From contig JBBRZE010000011.1 in assembly GCA_038236995.1 (NCBI GenBank), positions 1-64,000 of the forward strand: DNA of 64,000 bases, written 5' to 3'. This DNA is from JAAFHB01 sp038236995. GTDB taxonomy: Bacteria > Bacteroidota > Bacteroidia > Bacteroidales > Prolixibacteraceae. Shown piece by piece: positions 54,415 to 63,990 of the stretch (positions within the stretch are counted from its first letter, which is position 1; each line of letters opens with the position of its first letter). The translations under genes were made by a program, and so were the position numbers. The notes beneath the pieces are model-generated. The model saw only the letters and a list, made by a program, of their open reading frames with translations. It had not been told where the DNA came from and searched no databases.

Positions 54415-56109
54415 TTATTTCTTACACCCGTCTTTTAACGAAACGGTTCTGTTGAAGACCATTTGATCAGGAGTTGAATCGGGATCGATATTAAAATAGC
54501 CCAACCGTTCGAACTGAAAATTCGACAATGGTTTTGCATTTTTAACAAATGGCTCGATATAACACTCGGTTAATACCTTTAACGAATCGGGATTGAGAAA
54601 TTCGAGAAGATCTTTATCCTTATGTCCGGCAGGATCTGCATCGGTAAATAAACGGTCGTACAATCGCACTTCGGCTTTAACCGCCTGCGCCACAGCTACC
54701 CAATGAAGTGTCGCTTTTACTTTTCGTCCGTCGGGAGAATTGCCGCCTTTTGTTTCAGGATCGTAGGTACAATGCAGTTCAACAATATCACCCTGTTCGT
54801 TTTTAACGAAATCGGTACATTTGATAAAATACGAATAACGTAATCGTACTTCACGACCAGGTGACAACCGGTAGAATTTATTGGTTGGGGTTTCCATAAA
54901 ATCCTCCTGTTCAATATATAATTCACGCGAAAACGGCACTTTTCGTTTCCCCATGCTTTCGTCTTCGGGATTATTGACGGCATCGATCTCCTCGACTTCT
55001 CCTTCGGGATAATTGGTAATTACAACTTTAATCGGATCGAGAACACCCATTACGCGTTGTGCTCTTTTATTCAGATCCTCACGTATGCAGTATTCAAGCA
55101 CAGCTACATCGGTGACGCCATCGACTTTTGTAATCCCTACCATATCCGAAAACGCGCGCATTGATTCAGGTGTGTAACCCCGCCTGCGCAAACCACAGAT
55201 CGTAGGCATCCTGGGATCATCCCAACCTTTGACAAAGTTCTCCTTAACAAGCTGTAAAAGGCGCCGTTTGGACATCACGGTATAACTGATATTCAAACGC
55301 GAAAATTCAATTTGCCTTGGCCTGTAATCACTGTCTCTCAACTGATCAACAAACCAGTCATACAACGGACGATGAACTTCGAATTCAAGCGTACAGATCG
55401 AATGGGTGATTCCTTCCCAGTAATCACACTGACCATGGGCATAATCATACATCGGATAGATGCACCATTTGTCGCCTGTACGATGATGCGGTTGTTTTAA
55501 TATCCGGTACATCAGCGGATCACGCATGTGCATGTTTGGTGACGACATGTCAATCTTTGCGCGTAATACGCAATCAGCTTCATTGAAAAATCCGGATTTC
55601 ATTTTTGCAAAAAGCTCCTGGTTTTCCTCCGGTGAAGTAGTACGGTAAGGACTATCGGTACCCGGCCGTGTTGGCACCCCTTTTTGCTCGCTGATGGTCT
55701 CCTGCGGCTGAAAATCGACATAAGCCTTTCCCTCTTTTATAAGTCGGACCGCAAATTCGTAAAGCTTATCAAAATAATCGGAGGCATAAAAAAGCCTGTT
55801 GTCCCAATCAAATCCAAGCCAGCGAACATCCTCCATGATAGAATCAACATATTCTGTATCCTCCTTCGTTGGATTGGTATCATCGAACCGGAGATTGGTT
55901 AAACCTCCGAATTTTTTAGCTGTTCCAAAATTCAGACAGATCGATTTTGCATGTCCAATATGAAGATAACCATTAGGTTCAGGAGGAAAACGCGTATGAA
56001 CCCTTCCTCCGTTTTTCCCTTCGGCGAGGTCGTCTACAATTTGTTGCTGAATAAAATTCTTTGGAAGCTTTTCGTCCTGATCAATGCTAATGTTGTCTAT
56101 TTCTGCCAT
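54415..56109 (-). CDS. glnS: Glutaminyl-tRNA synthetase
   Basis: A 564-residue class I synthetase. The HIGH motif is in YLHIGHAKSICLN and the KMSKS equivalent is VMSKRRL. The N-terminus DNISIDQDEKLPKNFIQQQIVDDL, the catalytic RFPPEPNGYLHIGH region and the C-terminal anticodon-binding beta-barrels (RDLYIEQEDFMETPTNKFYRLSPG-like, in part RLSPGREVRLRYSYFIKC) agree with GlnRS rather than GluRS. It charges tRNA-Gln directly. It is divergent from folB. Confidence 0.95.
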   Translation of the reverse strand: MAEIDNISIDQDEKLPKNFIQQQIVDDLAEGKNGGRVHTRFPPEPNGYLHIGHAKSICLNFGTAKKFGGLTNLRFDDTNPTKEDTEYVDSIMEDVRWLGFDWDNRLFYASDYFDKLYEFAVRLIKEGKAYVDFQPQETISEQKGVPTRPGTDSPYRTTSPEENQELFAKMKSGFFNEADCVLRAKIDMSSPNMHMRDPLMYRILKQPHHRTGDKWCIYPMYDYAHGQCDYWEGITHSICTLEFEVHRPLYDWFVDQLRDSDYRPRQIEFSRLNISYTVMSKRRLLQLVKENFVKGWDDPRMPTICGLRRRGYTPESMRAFSDMVGITKVDGVTDVAVLEYCIREDLNKRAQRVMGVLDPIKVVITNYPEGEVEEIDAVNNPEDESMGKRKVPFSRELYIEQEDFMETPTNKFYRLSPGREVRLRYSYFIKCTDFVKNEQGDIVELHCTYDPETKGGNSPDGRKVKATLHWVAVAQAVKAEVRLYDRLFTDADPAGHKDKDLLEFLNPDSLKVLTECYIEPFVKNAKPLSNFQFERLGYFNIDPDSTPDQMVFNRTVSLKDGCKK

Positions 56110-56244
56110 ATCAATATAATTTTCTGAATCTTTGAAATCAGTTTGTAAAAGTAATAAGAGTTAAACAAAATGAGATATAATTACAAACCTTAAATCTACG
56201 ATTTAAAAATAGATTAATTTTGACGTCTATAAATCATTTTAAGA

Positions 56245-56595
56245 ATGGGAGTTATTGAAATTGAAGGGATGGAGTTTTATGCATATCATGGTCATTTTGC
56301 AGAAGAACAAATAGTAGGGAATCGTTTTATCGTTGATCTTACGATAATAACCGACTGCTCCAAAGCAGCAAAAAGTGACAACCTGGAAGATGCCCTAAAT
56401 TATCAGGCTGTATATTTGATAGTAAATGAAGAGATGCAAATCAAATCACATTTACTTGAGCATGTTGCAGGCAGGATAATCAACAGACTTTATGAAGGAT
56501 ACGATACAATTGAAAAAGCAAAAGTGAAGATTTCGAAGTTGAATCCACCGATGGGCGGGCAGATTGAGAAGGTAAGTATAACACTTGAAAGGTGA
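56245..56595 (+). CDS. folB: Dihydroneopterin aldolase
   Basis: A 116-residue enzyme of folate synthesis that converts dihydroneopterin to 6-hydroxymethyl-dihydropterin. MEFYAYHGHFAEEQIVGNRFIVDLTI carries the YHG motif and the conserved EE and G of the active site; HLLEHVAGRIINRLYEGYD and KLNPPMGGQIEKVSI are family-typical, with the active-site Lys in VKISKLNPP. A -7-like TAATTTTG is at 56215-56222. The tRNA-Cys gene follows after 68 bp. Confidence 0.93.
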   Translation: MGVIEIEGMEFYAYHGHFAEEQIVGNRFIVDLTIITDCSKAAKSDNLEDALNYQAVYLIVNEEMQIKSHLLEHVAGRIINRLYEGYDTIEKAKVKISKLNPPMGGQIEKVSITLER

Positions 56596-56663
56596 TCCCG
56601 ATCAAATTTTGAAAACACTTGCAGGTAAATCAGATTTTTAGTTATCTTCGCACCCACATTTCA

Positions 56664-56734
56664 GGTCGGTTGGCCGAGTGGCTAGGCAACGGTCTGCAAA
56701 ACCGTCTACGGCGGTTCGAATCCGCCATCGACCT
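56664..56734 (+). tRNA. tRNA-Cys (GCA)
   Basis: A 71-base cloverleaf. Acceptor strands GGTCGGT and ATCGACC pair with one G:T; anticodon loop CTGCAAA gives GCA; the T arm GGCGGTTCGAATCCGCC is perfect. The discriminator base is T, as expected for tRNA-Cys. CCA is not encoded. Confidence 0.95.
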
Positions 56735-56741
56735 CATTAAT

Positions 56742-56776
56742 AAAAAGACTTTTCTGAATCAGAAAGGTCTTTTTTT
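56742..56776 (+). terminator. Terminator of tRNA-Cys
   Basis: AAAAAGACTTTTCTGA pairs with TCAGAAAGGTCTTTTT (one mismatch), followed by further Ts. It begins 8 bp after the tRNA. Confidence 0.8.
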
Positions 56777-56783
56777 AAAAAAA

Positions 56784-56809
56784 GGAGCTGGTGTCTCCAC
56801 ACCAGCTCC
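56784..56809 (-). terminator. Minus-strand terminator-like hairpin
   Basis: GGAGCTGGTGT and ACACCAGCTCC form a perfect 11-bp stem with a CTCC loop. On the minus strand it is followed directly by seven Ts, so it is a good terminator for a minus-strand transcript, although no minus-strand gene is known to end here. Confidence 0.65.
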
Positions 56810-56845
56810 AAAACTCATCAAAAAACTAAAACTTAAAATCAAAAC

Positions 56846-56868
56846 AAACAACACTCCTGTTGTTTTTT
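56846..56868 (+). terminator. Third hairpin, plus-strand terminator-like
   Basis: AAACAACA and TGTTGTTT form an 8-bp stem with a CTCC loop and continue into a short T run. It is weaker than the first hairpin. Confidence 0.5.
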
Positions 56869-57616
56869 CATCTTTAAGTTCATACGAGGGTCATTTTTAT
56901 TTGTTACAAAAAATAAATAAATATTTTCACTTTTTTTTATTCATTTTTTATATTAATCTAATAAAGAGCAATTTAATACATAAATAAAATTCAAAAAAAG
57001 ACCAAAATATATCTGTTATTTTCAACGAACACTTCATTTTCATTTAAATCTCTGTTTTAATATCATATGAACTAAACTGCGCAGATGCCGAAAACCAGAA
57101 AGATCAGTCAACTCTTATTAGAATTGAAACAGTATTGGAATTTTTGGAACTTTGCATGCAATACTTATTGATATTGAATAATTTGCCCACCTATCTGATA
57201 GAAGAATTCTCTTTCGTTGTACATGTTGGTCATCCTTACACTTTAAATGAGAATACCATTGATAATTTGAATTGAATATCTATTCGCAATTCCGAAGATA
57301 AATTGCATCGAATTTCATCAAATAGCGCTACTTAACGTTCAAAAATGCTTTTAACTTACTTTTATTTGACTTCCCGATATCCCAAAAAATAATTTATATA
57401 TTTTTACATGCACAGTGTCAAAATATATTTGATTATTCTGGTTACGGATTTTATAACTTGAAATTTAGCGACGATTGCAACTAATTTGTAAAGACAAAGC
57501 CTTCGCACGATTCAGGATACGATAACATGCATAAAAAAGTTTGTATTACTCATAAATATTTAAAAAAATTGGAATTAAAGAAAATATTGGCCAATTTTAA
57601 AGGAAAACTATTAAAG
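56869..57616. other. Noncoding interval before the sirtuin gene
   Basis: About 750 bp of very A+T-rich DNA. I see no protein-coding gene. A TATTTTTTGT stretch on the minus strand near 56912-56921 is close to, but not, a -7 box; together with the minus-strand terminator it might frame a small RNA of about 100-130 bases. The sirtuin frame is open further upstream to 57527, but that leader is AT-rich and has no family match. Confidence 0.35.
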
Positions 57617-58306
57617 ATGAAAAGACTCGTTATTTTATCTGGCGCTGGCATGTCAGCAGAGAGTGGAATTCGCACTTTTCGTGATATGAATGGATTATGG
57701 GAAGAGTATGATGTAATGGAGGTTGCAAGTATAGGTGCATGGCAAAAAAATCCGGAATTACTACTACGATTTTACAACGACCGTCGGATACAGATGATCG
57801 AAAGCAAACCAAACAAAGGACATCTTCTACTTGCTGAACTCGAGAAAAGTTTTAATGTTCAGATTATTACACAGAATGTTGATGATCTCCATGAAAGAGC
57901 TGGCTCAACGAGTGTACTTCATTTGCATGGAGAATTGACGAAAGCCCGAAGCTCTACTGATCCTTCATTGATTTATACGTTGACAGATCCGGAAATGAAA
58001 ATGGGTGACAAATGCGAGAAAGGTAGTCAGTTACGACCTCATATTGTCTGGTTTGGAGAGGAAGTTCCTGCAATGGCAGAAGCATTTCCAATTGTTGAGT
58101 CTGCAGATTACCTTTGTGTTATTGGAACCTCATTAAATGTTTATCCTGCTGCAGGATTGATCAATTTTGCACAGGCAGGAATACCTGTATTCCTGATTGA
58201 TCCGAACCCTCCTGCTTCTCTTCTAAGCCGGGTACAGGTAATCGCAAAAGGTGCAGGCGAAGGAGTCGCAGAATTAATAATGAAGCTTAATGCACTTCAA
58301 AAATAA
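57617..58306 (+). CDS. cobB: Sir2-family NAD-dependent protein deacylase (zinc-less)
   Basis: A 229-residue class III sirtuin. GAGMSAESGIRTFRD binds NAD; ITQNVDDLHERAG and LHLHGE (catalytic His) follow; GTSLNVYPAAGL is also typical. Tyr53 and Arg56 (FYNDRR) are the pair that in CobB/SIRT5 read succinyl- and malonyl-lysine. The usual zinc-binding Cys pairs are absent; only one Cys lies in that region (DKCEKG). The ATG at 57617 is chosen because the frame upstream has no family match. Confidence 0.88.
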   Translation: MKRLVILSGAGMSAESGIRTFRDMNGLWEEYDVMEVASIGAWQKNPELLLRFYNDRRIQMIESKPNKGHLLLAELEKSFNVQIITQNVDDLHERAGSTSVLHLHGELTKARSSTDPSLIYTLTDPEMKMGDKCEKGSQLRPHIVWFGEEVPAMAEAFPIVESADYLCVIGTSLNVYPAAGLINFAQAGIPVFLIDPNPPASLLSRVQVIAKGAGEGVAELIMKLNALQK

Positions 58307-58671
58307 TATCCTTCGCATTCATACATCTTGAATTTTCAATACGATTGGAAAGAAAATCATTATTGTGATAACTGCTGCTAGTGGCACGATGTTAAGCAAA
58401 AAAGACCGATAGAAAGTTTTCCAAAATTTATCAATCATTATACACTACTGTTGCAAACGATTTGAATATTTATTCCCAAAAACAAAAATATTGAGGACAT
58501 CTAAAAAAATCTCTTCAAGTGAAACGCGACATTGCTACAATAACACTTTATAAGAAAATCGTGTGTATACAAATTTAAAACTCATCAGTGGAAAAACCTT
58601 ACTTTGAAATTATTCAAATCAGAAACATACCTTTGCGAAAATGATTTAAATAGTCAAAACGAATTCAAATA
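58307..58671. other. Intergenic region between the sirtuin and lipoate ligase genes
   Basis: About 365 bp. It holds the lplA promoter (annotated separately); nothing else was recognised. Confidence 0.5.
58603..58635 (+). promoter_or_regulatory. Bacteroidota-type promoter of lplA
   Basis: TTTG (58603-58606), 21 bases, TACCTTTG (58628-58635): a complete -33/-7 pair ending 36 bp before the ATG. Confidence 0.65.
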
Positions 58672-59652
58672 ATGCGCTGCATAATTTCCACAAATACGAA
58701 CCCTCACTATAATTTGGCCACAGAGGAATATTTATTAAAAAGCAATAATGAAGAAATTTTCCTTCTATACATTAACGAACCTTGCATTGTAGTTGGAAAG
58801 CATCAAAATTTACTTTCCGAAATAAATCTTCCGTACGTACTTGAGAATGGCATCAAATTAGCAAGAAGAATTTCAGGAGGAGGTACCGTTTATCAGGATT
58901 TAAATAACCTAAATTTTAGTTTTATACACAACTGTTCCAATCTCGAACAAATCAATTTTACCAAATTCACATATCCTATAATGGAGGCTTTGCGTGAAAT
59001 GGGGTTGGATGTTATATTTTCGGGTAGAAACGATCTTCTTATTGATTCGAAAAAAATATCTGGAAATGCTATGCACATTTTTAAAACCAGGGTTCTTTCT
59101 CATGGTACTCTCCTATTTGGCTCCGATTTAAATAATCTATCGTCCGCACTAAAGAACAGTCCTGAAAAGTACATCGATAAATCAATTAAATCTGTCAGAT
59201 CAAAAGTGGACAATATTTCTAACCATATGAAGTATCCAAAAACAATCGATTGGTTTAAGCAAACTCTGTTTGAAATTATAACAACAAAATCAGAAAACTC
59301 CAATATTGAACCAATAATAGAATACGAAGACGAATTTATCAACCAGATTTCTAAAAACAAATTTGAAACCTGGGAATGGGTATACGGTTATTCACCAAAA
59401 TATCAATTTCAAAATAATGTTCACATATCCTATCAATCGGTTAAGTTTGAATTACAAGTTGAAAAAGGGATTATTAAGCGTATAATTTCAAATATTAATT
59501 CGACACAAAACCCTAGCTATCAGCATATAATTGAAGCTTTATTAAATGCAAAACATGATTATATATCAATTGTAGAAATGCTAAAAAAAGATTTAAAAAT
59601 TAATTCATTACCATACTTTAATATAGAAGACTTTTGTAAGTCGTTATTCTAG
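58672..59652 (+). CDS. lplA: Lipoate-protein ligase A
   Basis: A 326-residue ligase that activates free lipoate with ATP and attaches it to lipoyl domains such as GcvH and the 2-oxoacid dehydrogenases. The lipoate-binding core RRISGGGTVYQDLNNLNFSF and the catalytic Lys region DSKKISGNAMHIF are present; SHGTLLFGSDL follows. The C-terminal accessory domain (about residues 240-326) resembles the lipoyl-AMP-handling domain of LplA. Base composition is more A+T-rich than the genes around 26-29 kb. Confidence 0.92.
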   Translation: MRCIISTNTNPHYNLATEEYLLKSNNEEIFLLYINEPCIVVGKHQNLLSEINLPYVLENGIKLARRISGGGTVYQDLNNLNFSFIHNCSNLEQINFTKFTYPIMEALREMGLDVIFSGRNDLLIDSKKISGNAMHIFKTRVLSHGTLLFGSDLNNLSSALKNSPEKYIDKSIKSVRSKVDNISNHMKYPKTIDWFKQTLFEIITTKSENSNIEPIIEYEDEFINQISKNKFETWEWVYGYSPKYQFQNNVHISYQSVKFELQVEKGIIKRIISNINSTQNPSYQHIIEALLNAKHDYISIVEMLKKDLKINSLPYFNIEDFCKSLF

Positions 59653-59701
59653 TCTGCAATAAATTGGAAATTTAGCCTTAATCATTTTTTTTTCAGGCAT
59701 T

Positions 59702-61516
59702 TCACACATTTTCTTTAAAATAGTTTTCAATTTTTTCGGCTCTTCCAACTCCAATTTCTGATATAATCTCACTCTGAGGTGTATCTTTTAAGCGTTTAAT
59801 CGATTTGAATTTACGCATCAACAATTCGATTGTTTTATCCCCAATTCCCGGTATATGCGAAAGCTCACTTATAATAAATTCTTTAGACCGTTTATTCCGA
59901 TGGAAGGTAATTCCAAACCTATGGGCTTCATTCCGAATATTTTGGAGTACTCTTAACGTCTCTGAATTTTTATCAAGATATAATGGAATAGGATCATCAG
60001 GATAAATAATTTCTTCAAGCTTTTTTGCAATTCCAATTACGGCAACTTTTCCCCTGATATTGAGTTTTTCCAGTATACTTAATGCAGAACTTAATTGTCC
60101 TTTACCGCCGTCAACAACAATTAATTGAGGTAGAGGTCCCTTTTCATTTATCACCCGATCATAGCGGCGAAATATAATTTCCTCCATTGATGCAAAATCA
60201 TCTGGTCCAATAACCGTTTTGACATTGAAATGGCGATATTCACGTTTTGCAGGTTTACCTCCAATAAAAACAACACATGCAGCAACTGGCTGAGCACCTT
60301 GAATATTTGAATTATCGAAGCATTCAATTCGGTATGGCAGTTCCTGCAATCTTAAATCCTTTTTTATTTGTTCTAACAATCTGTCAGTTCTACTTTGTGG
60401 TGTTTTAAGTGATAATTGCTTGTTTTTATCCAATTTATAAAACTTCACATTTCTTTCAGATAATTCAAGTAATTTTCGTTTATCTCCAATTTGAGGAACA
60501 ATCATTTTTACCTCTTTTAATTGAATGTCTATTTTGAATGGTAAAATTAGCTCTTTCGAATTGAGAAAAAACTTTTGTCGGATTTCGATGATTCCTAAAG
60601 CGAGCAATTCCTCCTTAGATTCATCCAGCCTTTTCTTTATTTCAAGCGTGTGTGCCTGAATAATTGCACCATCGACAACCCGTAGAAAATTGACATATCC
60701 ATATAACTCATCTTCTTCAAAAGAAAACACATCCACATTTGTAATAGAGGAACTGACAATCGTTGATTTACTTTTATAATTTTCAAGGATTGTAATTTTA
60801 TTCTTAATATTTTCGGCTTCTTCAAATTTGTATTCCTGCGCAAACTGGTTCATTCGCCCTTTTAAATGGGCTACCACAGTTGACAAATTACCTTTCAGAA
60901 TCTCCTTAATCTGCGATATTCCGTCCATGTATTCATCCTCCTGTTGTAAACTTTCGCAAGGACCTTTGCAATTCCCAATTTGAAATTCAAGACAAACGTT
61001 GTATTTTAGCTTTGCAATATTCTCTTTTGACAAGTTTAAACTACAATTACGGATTGGATACAGCCTTTTAACCACATCAAGAATGGTTCGGACCATAGGA
61101 ATTGAAGTATAAGGCCCAAAATAGAGGGACCCATCTCTTATTACATTACGGGTAAAGAAAATTCTAGGAAATGATTCGTTTTTAATACAAATCCATGGGA
61201 AGGACTTATCATCTTTTAATAAAACATTATAACGCGGCTGATATTTCTTTATTAGGTTGTTTTCAAGCAGTAAGGCATCTTCCTCTGAATCCACAACCAT
61301 GTGTTTAATATCTGCAATCTTTCTTACAAGTATTGCAGTTTTACGATTATCATGAACTTTTGAAAAATATGAACTAACACGTTTTTTTAAATTCTTCGCT
61401 TTTCCAACATATATGATTTTACCTTCAGAATTGAAATATTGGTAAATACCAGGCAAATCGGGCAATCCTGAAACGATTTCCTTTAATTTACTTGAAAATA
61501 AACCTTCACTTTTCAT
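59702..61516 (-). CDS. uvrC: Excinuclease ABC subunit C
   Basis: A 604-residue nucleotide-excision repair nuclease. It has an N-terminal GIY-YIG domain (LPGIYQYFNSEGKIIYVGKAKNLKKRV), a UVR motif (FAQEYKFEEAENIKNKI), an RNase H-like domain (IECFDNSNIQGAQPVAACVVF, IVVDGGKGQL) and a C-terminal helix-hairpin-helix (SELSHIPGIGDKTIELLMRKF). It cuts on both sides of UvrB-marked lesions. The ATG at 61516 is used rather than the first in-frame codon at 61582, which overlaps apt. Confidence 0.95.
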   Translation of the reverse strand: MKSEGLFSSKLKEIVSGLPDLPGIYQYFNSEGKIIYVGKAKNLKKRVSSYFSKVHDNRKTAILVRKIADIKHMVVDSEEDALLLENNLIKKYQPRYNVLLKDDKSFPWICIKNESFPRIFFTRNVIRDGSLYFGPYTSIPMVRTILDVVKRLYPIRNCSLNLSKENIAKLKYNVCLEFQIGNCKGPCESLQQEDEYMDGISQIKEILKGNLSTVVAHLKGRMNQFAQEYKFEEAENIKNKITILENYKSKSTIVSSSITNVDVFSFEEDELYGYVNFLRVVDGAIIQAHTLEIKKRLDESKEELLALGIIEIRQKFFLNSKELILPFKIDIQLKEVKMIVPQIGDKRKLLELSERNVKFYKLDKNKQLSLKTPQSRTDRLLEQIKKDLRLQELPYRIECFDNSNIQGAQPVAACVVFIGGKPAKREYRHFNVKTVIGPDDFASMEEIIFRRYDRVINEKGPLPQLIVVDGGKGQLSSALSILEKLNIRGKVAVIGIAKKLEEIIYPDDPIPLYLDKNSETLRVLQNIRNEAHRFGITFHRNKRSKEFIISELSHIPGIGDKTIELLMRKFKSIKRLKDTPQSEIISEIGVGRAEKIENYFKENV

Positions 61517-61526
61517 CTTATAAATC

Positions 61527-62063
61527 TTAAAAATGGACCATTGACCAAGTTGATACGGTTGGATCAATTCTTTCAATTCCATTTAAAAAATCAAGTTCCA
61601 CGAAAAAATTAACATATATTGTTGAAACGCCAAATTTTCTCACCAAATCAATAGCAGCACCTATTGTTCCACCAGTTGCAAGCAAATCATCATGGATTAA
61701 TACAATATCGTCAGCAGTTATGGCATCCTGATGTATTTCGAGCGTATCAAATCCATATTCCAATTGGTATGACTGTGAATATATCTCTGCAGGAAGTTTC
61801 CCTGGTTTGCGAATTGGAATAAATCCAGCATTTAATTTATATGCCAAAACACTACCAAGAATAAAGCCGCGGGATTCAATTCCTATTACTTTCGTTATAC
61901 CCGAGTTCTTATAATGCTCATAAATTTCATTACTAATAAAACTAAATATTTCACCAACCTGATAAGCTGTTGAAACATCTTTGAAGTGAATTCCAGGTTT
62001 TGGAAAATCTGGGATATTCCGAATGGATTTTTTGACTATCTCAAGATTAATTTTTTCTGTCAT
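61527..62063 (-). CDS. apt: Adenine phosphoribosyltransferase
   Basis: A 178-residue purine-salvage enzyme that joins adenine and PRPP to AMP. IRNIPDFPKPGIHFKDVS is the family start, VIGIESRGFILGSVLAY and FIPIRKPGKLP bind adenine and pyrophosphate, and VLIHDDLLATGGTIGAAI is the PRPP loop. It lies 10 bp upstream of uvrC and downstream of mnmG; the order mnmG-apt-uvrC is kept in many Bacteroidota. Confidence 0.95.
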   Translation of the reverse strand: MTEKINLEIVKKSIRNIPDFPKPGIHFKDVSTAYQVGEIFSFISNEIYEHYKNSGITKVIGIESRGFILGSVLAYKLNAGFIPIRKPGKLPAEIYSQSYQLEYGFDTLEIHQDAITADDIVLIHDDLLATGGTIGAAIDLVRKFGVSTIYVNFFVELDFLNGIERIDPTVSTWSMVHF

Positions 62064-62086
62064 TTCAATATATTAAATATAATTTA

Positions 62087-62108
62087 AAATGTTCCACGTG
62101 GAACATTT
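62087..62108. promoter_or_regulatory. Perfect 22-bp palindrome, candidate parS site
   Basis: The core GTTCCACGTGGAAC is flanked by AAAT and ATTT, giving a perfect 22-bp palindrome. It matches the bacterial parS consensus TGTTNCACGTGNAACA, which ParB (Spo0J) binds near the replication origin. It lies between apt and mnmG, just past the mnmG stop codon; mnmG (gidA) is often origin-proximal. No parA/parB or dnaA gene is in the window. Confidence 0.7.
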
Positions 62109-63990
62109 ATCTACCCAAAAGCACTAAAAGCACATTAATATCGCTTGGAGAAACTCCAGGAATCCTACTTGCTTGCCCAATAGTTTTTGGTTGTATTTTT
62201 TCAAGTTTTTGTCGAGCCTCTGTTGAAATGGAGGCAAGTTCCTGATAACTAAACTTTTTATCAATTACAATCCCTTCTAATCTTCTATATTTCTCTGCAA
62301 AAGAACTTTCCCGATCAATATATCCGGAATACTTTATCAATATTTCCGCTGATTCCATTACCTCCCTTCGAAGATCATTATCGATGTATTTGTACAATTT
62401 CTCAAGTTTAGGAATAACTGATAGAAAGTCGAATATTGAAAGTTGTGGTCGCATAATTAACGACTCAAGCTTGGTGCCATGCATTAAAATTGAGGTACCC
62501 TTCTCTATTAATAGACCATTTAGTAAATCAGCCTTAACCGAATAGTTTTTACAAAAATCAATTACACTGGTTCTAAATTCCAGTTTTTTAATGAAAATTT
62601 TATATCTGCTTTCAGAAACTAAACCGAGTTGATAACCAATTGGGGTCAATCGCTCGTCAGCATTGTCTTGTCTCAACAACAAACGATATTCAGCTCTGCT
62701 GGTAAACATCCTGTAAGGTTCATCAACACCTTTGGTTACCAAATCGTCGATTAACACGCCAATATAAGCTTCATTACGTGAAAGTACCAGAGCATCTTTC
62801 CCGTTTATTTTCAAATGTGCATTTATACCAGCCATTAATCCCTGAGCACCGGCTTCTTCATACCCCGTTGTTCCATTTATTTGTCCAGCGAAATACAAAT
62901 TTCTGATCAACTTGGTTTCCAGTGTTGAATTCAATTGAGTCGGATCGAAATAATCATACTCAATTGCATATCCTGGTTTCAAAATTTTCACAGATTCCAA
63001 TCCTGGAATACAATGAATTGCATCATTCTGAACTTGCCAGTTCAATGATGATGAAAAGCCGTTTAGATAATATTCAAGTGAATCTTCACCCTCTGGCTCA
63101 AGAAATAGCTGATGTTGCTCCTTATCTGCAAAGGTAACGAGTTTAGTTTCAATACTTGGACAATATCGGGGACCCAATCCTTTGATAGTACCGTCAAATA
63201 AAGGGGAATCCTGAAACCCCGTTTTGATTATATCGTGAACGTTAGAATTAGTAAAGGTTATATAACAAGGCATTTGCTTAAGCCCTGATTTCGTATTTGG
63301 CAAAAAACTAAATTGATTTTCACCTATGTCCCCTTCTTGCTTTTGTAATTTGGTAAAATCAATTGTCCTTTTGTCAATCCTAACTGGCGTTCCGGTTTTC
63401 ATTCGACCAGATCTAAAACCAGCAGAAATCAATTGCTCTGTGATACCCAAAGAGGAAGGTTCAGAAATTCTTCCACCTAAAACTTTAGACGTCCCAAAAT
63501 GCATTAGGCCATTCAGAAAAGTTCCATTCGTTAATATGACACTTTTACACTTAAAGACAACTCCGATCTCCGTTTCAACACCACTCACTGAATCACCATC
63601 AAAAACAAGTTTTACAACAGTTCCCTGCCAAAAATCAAGATTTTTAATATCCTCCAGCGTACTTTTCCAAATTGCTGAGAATTTAATTTTGTCACACTGT
63701 GCACGAGGACTCCACATCGCTGGACCTTTGGAGAGGTTTAACATTCTAAACTGAATGGTTGATAAATCAGTAATGATTCCCATATTTCCACCAAGCGCAT
63801 CAATCTCGCGCACAATCTGGCCTTTTGCAATTCCACCTACAGCAGGATTACAACTCATTTGTGCAAAGCGATTCAGATCCATTGAAACCAGTAAAACATT
63901 AGATCCCAACCTGGCGGCAACTGCTGCTGCTTCGCATCCAGCATGACCACCGCCCACAACAACTATATCGTACTCATTTAATATATTCAT
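62107..63990 (-). CDS. mnmG: tRNA uridine-5-carboxymethylaminomethyl modification enzyme MnmG (GidA)
   Basis: A 627-residue FAD protein that with MnmE installs cmnm5U at the wobble position of certain tRNAs. The N-terminal dinucleotide motif is VVVGGGHAGCEAAAVAARLG, and MSCNPAVGGIAKGQIVREIDALGG is the MnmG signature; TNGTFLNGLMHFG, GLMAGINAHLKINGK and RMFTSRAEYRLLLRQDNAD follow. The C-terminus ends with the tRNA-binding helical domain (ASRIPGVSPSDINVLLVLL). The gene is complete, with 10 bp of window upstream of its ATG. Confidence 0.96.
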   Translation of the reverse strand: MNILNEYDIVVVGGGHAGCEAAAVAARLGSNVLLVSMDLNRFAQMSCNPAVGGIAKGQIVREIDALGGNMGIITDLSTIQFRMLNLSKGPAMWSPRAQCDKIKFSAIWKSTLEDIKNLDFWQGTVVKLVFDGDSVSGVETEIGVVFKCKSVILTNGTFLNGLMHFGTSKVLGGRISEPSSLGITEQLISAGFRSGRMKTGTPVRIDKRTIDFTKLQKQEGDIGENQFSFLPNTKSGLKQMPCYITFTNSNVHDIIKTGFQDSPLFDGTIKGLGPRYCPSIETKLVTFADKEQHQLFLEPEGEDSLEYYLNGFSSSLNWQVQNDAIHCIPGLESVKILKPGYAIEYDYFDPTQLNSTLETKLIRNLYFAGQINGTTGYEEAGAQGLMAGINAHLKINGKDALVLSRNEAYIGVLIDDLVTKGVDEPYRMFTSRAEYRLLLRQDNADERLTPIGYQLGLVSESRYKIFIKKLEFRTSVIDFCKNYSVKADLLNGLLIEKGTSILMHGTKLESLIMRPQLSIFDFLSVIPKLEKLYKYIDNDLRREVMESAEILIKYSGYIDRESSFAEKYRRLEGIVIDKKFSYQELASISTEARQKLEKIQPKTIGQASRIPGVSPSDINVLLVLLGR

